Shown: one piece after another, positions 57,848-64,000 of the stretch
Position numbering within the stretch: the stretch's first letter is position 1
How the letters are laid out: every line of letters starts with the position of its first letter
Assembly (NCBI RefSeq): GCF_017948245.1
Contig: NZ_CP072871.1
Span: 124,001 to 188,000, forward strand
Direction of reading: 5' to 3'
From: Rhizobium sp. NLR16a
Lineage (GTDB): Bacteria > Pseudomonadota > Alphaproteobacteria > Rhizobiales > Rhizobiaceae
DNA length: 64,000 bases
The notes under the pieces: model-generated
The model's database searches: none
Told to the model about the DNA's origin: nothing
The model's input: the letters and a program-made list of their open reading frames with translations, nothing else
Position numbers and translations under genes: made by a program

Positions 57848-59986
57848 TTACTGGTTTCGCCGTTTGCCCTCTAGCAGGTCGAGAACGGAGTTCGCCGCTT
57901 CCAGAACGTTCGTGCCCGGGCCGAACACGGCCGCAACGCCGTGTTCGTGGAGGAATTCATAGTCCTGCCGCGGAATGACGCCGCCGCAGACGACGATGAT
58001 ATCGTCACCGCCCTTTTCCCTGAGCCTGTCGACCAACTGCGGCAGCAGCGTCCTGTGGCCTGCGGCGAGCGACGAGACACCGACGACATTGACCTTGCGA
58101 TCAAGCGCCAACTCGACAGCCTCGTCAGGCGTCTGAAACAGTGGACCGGCGAGCACGTCGAAGCCGATATCGCCGAAGGCCGAGGCGATTACCTTGGCGC
58201 CCCGGTCGTGCCCGTCCTGACCGAGCTTGGCGACCATGATTTTCGGCCGGTATCCCATCGCTTCCGTCACCTCTGCCATACGCTCCCTCAGGACGGCAAG
58301 TTCCGGCTCGTTGTCATAGGCCTCGCCATAGACGCCCTTGATGACATCAGGTGTCGCGGCGTGATCGCCAAAGGCGGCGCGCATCGCATCCGATATCTCG
58401 CCGACAGTGGCGCGGGCCCGTGCCGCCTCGATGGCGGCGGCCAGCAAATTGCCTTTGCCGCTGCGTGCGGTTTCTGCCAGGGCGGCCAGCGTTTCGCGCA
58501 CGGCGCTGCTGTCACGCCGCCGCTTCGTCTCCTCGATGCGGCGGATCTGCGCGGTGCGCACCGCGCTGTTGTCGATTTCCAAAATGTCGATCGGCTGTTC
58601 GTTGTCGAGCCTGTAGCGATTGACGCCGACGATGACCTCCTCGCCCTTGTCGACGGCCGCCTGGCGGCGCGCCGCTGCTTCCTCGATCAGCCGCTTTGGC
58701 AGACCTTCGTTGACAGCCTTCGTCATGCCGCCGAGCGCTTCCACCTCCTCGATCAGCGCCCAGGCCTTGTCGGCAAGTTCCTTCGTCAGGCTCTCGACAT
58801 AATATGAGCCGGCCAGCGGATCGACCACCTTGGCCACGCCGGTTTCATGCTGGAGGATCAGCTGGGTGTTGCGGGCGATGCGGGCGGAGAATTCCGTCGG
58901 CAGCGCGATCGCCTCGTCGAAGGAATTGGTGTGCAGCGACTGCGTGCCGCCAAGCACGGCCGACATCGCCTCGAAAGCGGTGCGAATGATGTTGTTGTAG
59001 GGATCCTGCTCCTGCAATGAGACGCCGGAGGTCTGACAATGGGTGCGAAGCATCAGCGAGGATGCCTTCTTCGGCTGGAACTCCTCCATGATACGGGTCC
59101 AGAGCAGCCGGGCGGCGCGCAGCTTTGCCGCCTCCATGAAAAAATTCATGCCGACCGCAAAGAAGAAGGAGAGTCTTCCGGCAAAATCATCGACGTTGAG
59201 ACCCTTGGCGATCGCCGCCCTGACATATTCGCGGCCGTCGGCCAGCGTGAAGGCAAGCTCCTGGACCAGTGTCGCGCCGGCCTCCTGCATGTGATAGCCG
59301 GAGATCGAGATCGAATTGAATTTCGGCATCTCCCTTGCCGTATAGTCGATGATGTCGGCAACGATCCGCATCGAAGGTTCGGGCGGATAGATATAGGTGT
59401 TGCGGACCATGAACTCCTTGAGGATGTCGTTCTGGATGGTCCCCGACAGCTCGGCCCTCGGCACGCCCTGCTCTTCGCCGGCGACGATGAAGGAAGCGAG
59501 GATCGGAATGACGGCGCCGTTCATGGTCATTGAAACCGACATGTCGCCAAGCGGAATACCGTCGAACAGGATTTTCATATCCTCGACGCTGTCGATCGCG
59601 ACGCCCGCCTTGCCGACATCGCCCTCGACGCGAGGATGGTCGCTGTCATAACCGCGATGGGTGGCAAGATCGAAGGCGACCGACAGGCCCTTCTGGCCGG
59701 CTGCGAGATTGCGGCGATAAAAGGCGTTCGATTCCTCGGCTGTGGAGAAGCCGGCATATTGGCGGATCGTCCATGGCCGGCCGGCATACATCGTCGCGCG
59801 CGGTCCGCGGGTAAAGGGTGCAAAACCGGGCAGCGAGCCGAGATGCGCGGCGCCTTCGAGATCCTCGGCGGTATAAAGCGGCTTGACAGCGATGCCTTCC
59901 GGCGTCTGCCAGGTCAGTGTCTCGGGTGAGGCGCGCAGTTCCTTCTGCGCAAGCTCCGCCCAATCCGACAGCGTCTTCTTCGTCAT
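57848..59986 (-). CDS. scpA: Methylmalonyl-CoA mutase (single-chain, adenosylcobalamin-dependent)
   Basis: 712 residues, catalytic barrel plus C-terminal B12 domain in one chain (also named bhbA in rhizobia). Interconverts (R)-methylmalonyl-CoA and succinyl-CoA in propionate and polyhydroxybutyrate metabolism. Seen: [40 protein letters not shown] (about residue 237), [20 protein letters not shown], and the cobalamin motif [20 protein letters not shown] (Asp-x-His-x-x-Gly) near residue 600. ATG 59986 has GGAGG 5 bases upstream; in-frame GTG 60013 is unlikely. No MeaB chaperone or epimerase is adjacent. Confidence 0.96.
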   Translation of the reverse strand: MTKKTLSDWAELAQKELRASPETLTWQTPEGIAVKPLYTAEDLEGAAHLGSLPGFAPFTRGPRATMYAGRPWTIRQYAGFSTAEESNAFYRRNLAAGQKGLSVAFDLATHRGYDSDHPRVEGDVGKAGVAIDSVEDMKILFDGIPLGDMSVSMTMNGAVIPILASFIVAGEEQGVPRAELSGTIQNDILKEFMVRNTYIYPPEPSMRIVADIIDYTAREMPKFNSISISGYHMQEAGATLVQELAFTLADGREYVRAAIAKGLNVDDFAGRLSFFFAVGMNFFMEAAKLRAARLLWTRIMEEFQPKKASSLMLRTHCQTSGVSLQEQDPYNNIIRTAFEAMSAVLGGTQSLHTNSFDEAIALPTEFSARIARNTQLILQHETGVAKVVDPLAGSYYVESLTKELADKAWALIEEVEALGGMTKAVNEGLPKRLIEEAAARRQAAVDKGEEVIVGVNRYRLDNEQPIDILEIDNSAVRTAQIRRIEETKRRRDSSAVRETLAALAETARSGKGNLLAAAIEAARARATVGEISDAMRAAFGDHAATPDVIKGVYGEAYDNEPELAVLRERMAEVTEAMGYRPKIMVAKLGQDGHDRGAKVIASAFGDIGFDVLAGPLFQTPDEAVELALDRKVNVVGVSSLAAGHRTLLPQLVDRLREKGGDDIIVVCGGVIPRQDYEFLHEHGVAAVFGPGTNVLEAANSVLDLLEGKRRNQ

Positions 59987-60087
59987 GCGTTCCTCCGGCT
60001 GCTTCATCGCCACCTTATCACTTCACAGGTGGCTGATGCGATACGGCCTTAGGACAATTAAAGCAGCCGCACGCCTGCGGTTTTGAC

Positions 60088-60741
60088 CTATCTGTGGTCG
60101 AGCTTGGCGACCAGTCGGTCGCCGAGCCACTGGATGCCGCAGACGAGGATGACGAGGACGGCGACCACTGCGATCATGACATTGGTTTCGAAGCGCTGAT
60201 AGCCATAGCGAATGGCAAGGTCGCCGAGGCCGCCGGCGCCGATCGCGCCTGCCATGGCCGAGGCGCCGATCAGCGTCACCAGCGTGACGGTGAAACCGGC
60301 GACGATGCCAGGCAGCGCTTCAGGCACCAGCACCTCGCGGATGATGGTCCAGCGATTGCCGCCCATGGCGCGGACGGCATCGATCAGCCCGCGGTCGACC
60401 TCCCGCAACGATACTTCGGCGATGCGCGCATAATAAGGTGTCGCGGCGATGGCGAGCGGCACGATGGCCGCTCCGGTGCCGAGCGCGGTGCCGACGATCA
60501 GCCGCGTCAGCGGGATCAGCGCCACCAGCAGGATGATGAATGGCACCGAGCGGAAGCCGTTGATGACGGCGCCGAGCATGCGATTGATCCAGAGATTTTC
60601 GGCGATGCCGCCGCGCGCCGTGACGACGAGGGCAAGGCCGAGCGGCAGCCCGGCGAAGAGCGAAATCACCCCCGAGGCGACAGTCATCAGGACCGTCTCC
60701 CAAAGCGAGCGAAGAAGCAGTTCAAGCATGATCGGTGTCAT
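60088..60741 (-). CDS. metI: Methionine ABC transporter permease MetI
   Basis: 217 residues, five helices. LLLRSLWETVLMTVASGVIS starts the first helix; the coupling loop is MGGNRWTIIREVLVPEALPG; GASAMAGAIGAGGLGDLAIR near the C-terminus is typical of MetI. ATG 60741 follows GGAGGTG and lies 20 bases inside the 3' end of metN. It is the last gene of the met importer and is followed 101 bases later by the mutase gene. Confidence 0.95.
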   Translation of the reverse strand: MTPIMLELLLRSLWETVLMTVASGVISLFAGLPLGLALVVTARGGIAENLWINRMLGAVINGFRSVPFIILLVALIPLTRLIVGTALGTGAAIVPLAIAATPYYARIAEVSLREVDRGLIDAVRAMGGNRWTIIREVLVPEALPGIVAGFTVTLVTLIGASAMAGAIGAGGLGDLAIRYGYQRFETNVMIAVVAVLVILVCGIQWLGDRLVAKLDHR

Positions 60742-61810
60742 AACCAAGCACCTCCACCCGGGCAGACCGGGCTGTCAGGAATTGTTCGACCTTTCCGGCG
60801 AGCGCGGGGTCGCGCGCGGGGACGGCGATGAAGAACCGCGCCACCGGCTGGGTCTGGATATGGTCGATGCCGCCATGGACGAGGCGGAAGGAATGCGGCA
60901 GCATCGCCGAGAGTTCCGCAAACAGCGCCCCTTGCGCTTGCGGCCCGGCGAGATCAACACTGAGGATCACTTCGCTGCCTGTCTTCGCCGACAGCCGGCC
61001 GAGAATGTGATCGGGAAGTTGCGGGCGGATGCCGCCCAGCAAGCTCCTGGTGATGTCAGTCTGCGGATTGGCGAAAACCGACCAGACCTGGCCCTCCTCG
61101 ACGATCCGCCCGGCATCGATGACCGCGACGCGATCGGCAATGCCGCGCACCACTTCCATCTCATGGGTGATCAGCAGAATGGTCAGTCCGAGCTTACGGT
61201 TGATATCCCTGAGCAGCGCCAGAATCGATCGTGTTGTCTCCGGGTCGAGGGCCGATGTCGCCTCGTCCGACAGCAGCAGTGCCGGGCGTGCTGCCAGGGC
61301 CCGAGCGATGCCGACGCGTTGTTTCTGGCCGCCGGAGAGTGATGCGGGATAGGCTTGCGCCTTGTCGGCAAGCCCGACGAGCTCGAGCAGTTCGTGGGCC
61401 CGCTTCACGCGTTCGGCCTTGGCAACACCCTCGATCTTCAGCGGCAGCGCGACATTGTCCTCGACCGTTTTGGCGGACAGCAGGTTAAAGTGCTGAAAGA
61501 TCATGCCGATGCGGCGGCGCAGCGGCTGCAGCTCCTGCTCCTGAAGTCGGGTGATATCGCGGCCCTCGATGCGGATCTCGCCGCTGTCGGCGCGCTCCAA
61601 CCCGTTCAGGCAGCGGATCAGCGTCGACTTGCCGGCGCCGCTGCGGCCGATGATGCCGAGGATCTCGCCCCTCTTTACGCTCAGCGAAATACCGTCGAGC
61701 GCCGGCGTGGTGCCGAACCGCCGCTTCACATCGATCAGCCTCACCACCTCTTCGGTCACCGTCGTCTGCGGCTGCGCCGCGACCGCAGTGGTGGAAACAA
61801 ACGAATTCAT
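60722..61810 (-). CDS. metN: Methionine ABC transporter ATP-binding protein MetN
   Basis: 362 residues. Walker A IIGRSGAGKSTLIRCLNG, signature LSGGQKQRVGIARAL, Walker B LLLSDEATSALDPET, H-loop LLITHEMEVVRGIADR, and a C-terminal NIL domain (about 275-362) that binds methionine and inhibits the pump. I use ATG 61810 (MNSFVSTTAV), with AAGGAAAA upstream; the longer ORF from 61903 runs through the metQ-metN gap. Confidence 0.96.
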   Translation of the reverse strand: MNSFVSTTAVAAQPQTTVTEEVVRLIDVKRRFGTTPALDGISLSVKRGEILGIIGRSGAGKSTLIRCLNGLERADSGEIRIEGRDITRLQEQELQPLRRRIGMIFQHFNLLSAKTVEDNVALPLKIEGVAKAERVKRAHELLELVGLADKAQAYPASLSGGQKQRVGIARALAARPALLLSDEATSALDPETTRSILALLRDINRKLGLTILLITHEMEVVRGIADRVAVIDAGRIVEEGQVWSVFANPQTDITRSLLGGIRPQLPDHILGRLSAKTGSEVILSVDLAGPQAQGALFAELSAMLPHSFRLVHGGIDHIQTQPVARFFIAVPARDPALAGKVEQFLTARSARVEVLGYDTDHA

Positions 61811-61832
61811 GTGCTTTTCCTTGCAAACGCCG

Positions 61833-61867
61833 AAGGCGGTCCGAGCGGGGAATGCCCGAACCGCCTT
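61833..61867 (-). repeat. Intercistronic stem-loop between metQ and metN
   Basis: Arms AAGGCGGT (61833-61840) and ACCGCCTT (61860-61867), perfect over 8 bp, with a nested CGGG/CCCG pairing inside the loop. It lies in the 89-base gap after the binding-protein gene. The fifth example in the window of a strong stem-loop after a binding-protein gene. Confidence 0.6.
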
Positions 61868-61899
61868 TAGGCAGGCCTTAACCCCGGCCTTCTCTCGGA

Positions 61900-62739
61900 T
61901 CAATAGGCGCTGAGACCGGTCCCTTTGTAGACCTTGTCGAACTCGGCCTTGACGGTGTCGTTCTGGTAGGACGACACCAGCGTCTTGACCCAGTCCGCAT
62001 TCTTGTTCTCTTCCTTGACGGCGATGAAGTTGCGGTACGGGTTATCGGCGGTCGGCTCCTGCGCGATGCGCTCGGCCGGAGAAAGACCGCTTTTCAGCGC
62101 CCAGTCGGTATTGACGACGCCGGCATCGAGATCGTCGATCGAACGGCCGACGATGCCGGCATCGAGCTCCTTGATCTCGATCTTCTTCGGATTGTCGCTG
62201 ACGTCAGCAACTGTCGCAAGAATGCCGGTGCCGTCCTTCAGCTTGATCAGGCCTTCATTCTGAAGAACTCGCAGCGCCCGACCTTCGTTCGAGGGATCGT
62301 TCGGCACGCCGATGACGGCGCCTTCGGGGATCTCAGCGACGGCCTTGTGCTTCTTGCTATAGAGACCGATCGGCCAGACGCCGGTATAGCCGACGGGGAC
62401 GATGTGATAGCCGTGCTGCTGGATCTGGTTGTCGAGATAGGGTCGGTGCTGGAAGGCATTGGCGTCGATTTCGCCGCGCTCCAGCGCTTCGTTCGGCTGA
62501 GTATAGTCGTTGAAGGTGATGGTCTCGATCGTCAGGCCCTTCTTGGCCGCCTCGCTGGTCACCACGCGCCATACATCCTCATCCTCGCCGGCCATGATGC
62601 CGACCTTGATCGACTTGTCCTCGGCAAAGGAAAGTGCGGGTGCCGCAAGGGTAAAAAGTGCAGCCGCGGAAACAGCGACGGCCGCAAGAGCCGCGCGGCG
62701 CGAAAGGTGGAAGCCGTGAAGATTTTTGTTCTTGGTCAT
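61900..62739 (-). CDS. metQ: MetQ/NlpA family methionine-binding protein
   Basis: 279 residues. Signal region HLSRRAALAAVAVSAAALFT ending around PALSFAED, then SIKVGIMAGEDEDVWRVVTS. Family blocks: NAFQHRPYLDNQIQQHGYHI, PVGYTGVWPIGLYSKKHKAV, IGVPNDPSNEGRALRVLQNE, DAGIVGRSIDDLDAGVVNTD. No Cys at the cleavage point, so unlike E. coli MetQ it is not a lipoprotein and should be free in the periplasm. The ribosome site is weak (GGGATATAAA). First gene of the metQ-metN-metI unit. Confidence 0.95.
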   Translation of the reverse strand: MTKNKNLHGFHLSRRAALAAVAVSAAALFTLAAPALSFAEDKSIKVGIMAGEDEDVWRVVTSEAAKKGLTIETITFNDYTQPNEALERGEIDANAFQHRPYLDNQIQQHGYHIVPVGYTGVWPIGLYSKKHKAVAEIPEGAVIGVPNDPSNEGRALRVLQNEGLIKLKDGTGILATVADVSDNPKKIEIKELDAGIVGRSIDDLDAGVVNTDWALKSGLSPAERIAQEPTADNPYRNFIAVKEENKNADWVKTLVSSYQNDTVKAEFDKVYKGTGLSAY

Positions 62740-62880
62740 TTTATATCCCGTCTGACTGAATGAGGCCGAACGCCCCGAGCCGGTCGATCATGGCAAATGG
62801 CTGGGTCGCGGGCGAAGCAAGAAAGTCTGATGTGGAGGAAAGGTCGGAAAAACTCTTGCCCCGTCATCAATACCGGCAGG

Positions 62881-62902
62881 ATAAATTTTCCATCAAATTT
62901 AT
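62881..62902. promoter_or_regulatory. Perfect AT-rich inverted repeat upstream of metQ, candidate operator
   Basis: ATAAATTT (62881-62888) and AAATTTAT (62895-62902) separated by 6 bases, a 22-bp site of two-fold symmetry about 150 bases upstream of metQ. It stands out from GC-rich surroundings. A regulator cannot be named. Confidence 0.35.
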
Positions 62903-62951
62903 GGATTAATTGCGGCTTGTGAGCATCCCCTAAAAAGGAAAACGTCGCCTG

Positions 62952-62979
62952 TGGCCGCCGTTTGCAACCACGGCGGCCA
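62952..62979 (-). terminator. Hairpin after the MFS gene
   Basis: Perfect 10-bp arms TGGCCGCCGT (62952-62961) and ACGGCGGCCA (62970-62979), 8-base loop. It lies 60 bases downstream of the MFS stop on the minus strand; a T-rich stretch (TTTTCCTTTTT) begins about 10 bases beyond. Probably terminates the MFS transcript. Confidence 0.55.
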
Positions 62980-63040
62980 AAGGGGACGACGGACTTCTCA
63001 GACCCGCTCCGATACGGCAATCGTGACGTCCCGGATGGCC

Positions 63041-64000
63041 TTAGGCCGGCTTCTGCTTCGGAATGCGCGGCAGGAAGATCGTCAGCAGGCCGAGCAGCGG
63101 CAGGTAGGAGCAGATGCGGTAGACGAAGGCGATGCCGTGAGTGTCAGCAAAATCGCCGAGCAGCGCAGCCCCTAACCCCCCTGCCCCGAATGCAAAGCCA
63201 AAGAAAACGCCGGCAATCAGCCCGACGCGGCCGGGCACCAGTTCCTGCGCGAAGACGACGATCGCTGAAAAGGCCGACGCGAAGACCAGGCCAATGACGA
63301 TGCTGAGCACGCCTGTCCAGAAAAGATCGGCATAGGGCAGCAGCAATGCGAAAGGAATGACGCCGAGGATCGAAAACCAGATGACGAAACGGGCACCGAA
63401 GCGATCGCCGATCGGCCCGCCGAGGAAAGTGCCGACGGCGACCGAACCGAGGAACAGGAACAGCATCAGCTGCGCCTGCTGCACGCTGAGTTCGAACCTG
63501 TCGATGACATAGAAGGTGAAGTAGCTCGACACGCTCGCCATGTAGACATTCTTCGTCGCCGTCAGCAACACGAGGATCAGCAGCGCCCGGACGACCCGGC
63601 TCTGCGATAACGGCAGAGTTCGACTCGCGGCCGGTTTGCTGGCGTTCTGTCGCCTGTGGCTCATATACCAGCTGCCTACCCAGCTCAGCACGATCATGCC
63701 GATCATCGCGATGGCGGCAAACCAGGAGACGCTGTGCTGCCCGAGCGGCAGCACGATGAAGGCGGCGAGCAGCGGACCGATCGCCTGGCCGGCATTGCCA
63801 CCGACCTGGAAAAAGGACTGCGCGAAACCGTGGCGGCCGCCGGAGGCAAGACGGGCAACACGCGAGGATTCCGGATGGAAGACGGCCGAGCCAAACCCGA
63901 TCAGGCTTGCCGCGACCAGCAGCAGCGCGAAATTGCCGGCATTGCCGAGCAGAATGAGTCCGCAAAAAGTGCTCGCCATGCCGACCGGCAGCGAATAGGG
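63041..64000 (-). CDS. MFS transporter, fosmidomycin-resistance (Fsr) type (partial, N-terminus beyond window)
   Basis: About 320 C-terminal residues are visible; the open frame continues past the right edge (PYSLPVGMAST). Helix pairs such as LLVAASLIGFGSAVFHPESS followed by RVARLASGGRHGFAQSFFQV and GGNAGQAIGPLLAAFIVLPL are the Fsr signature; the final loop helices include GLIAGVFFGFAFGAGGLGAA. A proton-driven drug or metabolite exporter at the inner membrane. The fragment appears intact to its stop. Substrate is not known; fosmidomycin is only the named member's substrate. Confidence 0.9.
   Translation of the reverse strand, partial: PYSLPVGMASTFCGLILLGNAGNFALLLVAASLIGFGSAVFHPESSRVARLASGGRHGFAQSFFQVGGNAGQAIGPLLAAFIVLPLGQHSVSWFAAIAMIGMIVLSWVGSWYMSHRRQNASKPAASRTLPLSQSRVVRALLILVLLTATKNVYMASVSSYFTFYVIDRFELSVQQAQLMLFLFLGSVAVGTFLGGPIGDRFGARFVIWFSILGVIPFALLLPYADLFWTGVLSIVIGLVFASAFSAIVVFAQELVPGRVGLIAGVFFGFAFGAGGLGAALLGDFADTHGIAFVYRICSYLPLLGLLTIFLPRIPKQKPA

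Larger units (their letters stand above)
62740..63040. other. 301-base intergenic region between the MFS gene and metQ
   Basis: No gene. Reading the minus strand from the MFS stop: a terminator-like hairpin (62952-62979), an AT-rich perfect inverted repeat (62881-62902), and then the metQ leader. No SAM riboswitch pattern or clear -10/-35 pair is visible. A promoter for metQ presumably lies around 62880-62940. Confidence 0.4.

Noticed and set aside
62740..62950. SAM riboswitch upstream of metQ
   Set aside because: No arrangement resembling the SAM-II or SAM-I core was recognisable in the metQ leader on the minus strand.
1..64000. tRNA or rRNA genes, CRISPR arrays, insertion sequences, integrases, replication or conjugation genes
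   Set aside because: None recognised on either strand; nearly all DNA is accounted for by protein genes and short gaps.

Overview
The window reads as chromosomal or large-replicon DNA of an alphaproteobacterium of the rhizobial group, probably Rhizobium or a close relative. It is GC-rich and densely coded. It carries many binding-protein-dependent ABC importers paired with LacI, GntR or AraC regulators and Gfo/Idh/MocA oxidoreductases, plus a FixK/FNR-type box. There are no rRNA or tRNA genes, CRISPR arrays, insertion sequences or phage genes that I can recognise. The assignment rests on gene content and style only; no similarity search was run. About 60 genes are called, and those at both ends are cut by the window.

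Layout. 1-5620: a sugar ABC importer (one permease cut by the left edge, and a binding protein) behind a GntR/FCD regulator. Divergent from it is a pair of genes matching the two halves of the plant/fungal Tm-1 protein, then an oxidoreductase. 5750-7670: a universal stress gene with a FixK/FNR box at the activator position, then CbpA and CbpM. 7690-9294: CdsA and PlsC (phospholipid synthesis). 9468-16763: a complete BMP-type ABC importer operon that also encodes an amidase and a CodA-like cytosine deaminase. 16784-19139: methyltransferase, alpha/beta hydrolase, MsrA. 19218-27654: a second sugar importer with a sugar isomerase, an oxidoreductase, an inositol-monophosphatase-family enzyme and a divergent LacI regulator, with readable operators. 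27789-35852: a third importer in a seven-gene operon with a glycerophosphodiesterase, its own LacI regulator and an inositol-monophosphatase-family enzyme; a second, atypical diesterase converges on it. 36100-39614: YbaK-like, Tim44-like, D-2-hydroxyacid dehydrogenase and HupE genes. 39890-46846: a GbsR/MarR-type regulator followed by cydD-cydC-cydA-cydB-cydX (bd oxidase and its assembly exporter), with a perfect 26-bp palindrome at the promoter. 46892-57802: a fourth sugar importer with a fused oxidoreductase/aldo-keto reductase, an AraC regulator, two more oxidoreductases and a fumarylacetoacetate-hydrolase-family enzyme. 57848-59986: methylmalonyl-CoA mutase. 60088-62739: metI-metN-metQ. 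63041-64000: a fosmidomycin-resistance-type MFS transporter, cut by the right edge.

How the parts work together. Most of the window is scavenging: periplasmic binding proteins feed permeases and ATPases, and the neighbouring enzymes probably open or oxidise the imported compound. Two regions bear on low oxygen: the stress gene with the FixK/FNR box, and the bd oxidase operon, which has its own regulator and no such box. A recurring small feature is a strong stem-loop after five of the six binding-protein genes, as expected where the binding protein must be made in excess over its permeases.

The most unusual items are the predicted glycerophosphodiester/inositol-phosphate uptake operon with an odd 433-residue permease, the oxidoreductase/aldo-keto reductase fusion, the regulator-cyd operon with its long palindrome, the split Tm-1 pair, and a structured leader with a U-tract hairpin directly before a binding-protein ribosome site. 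All functions are inferred from motifs and context.
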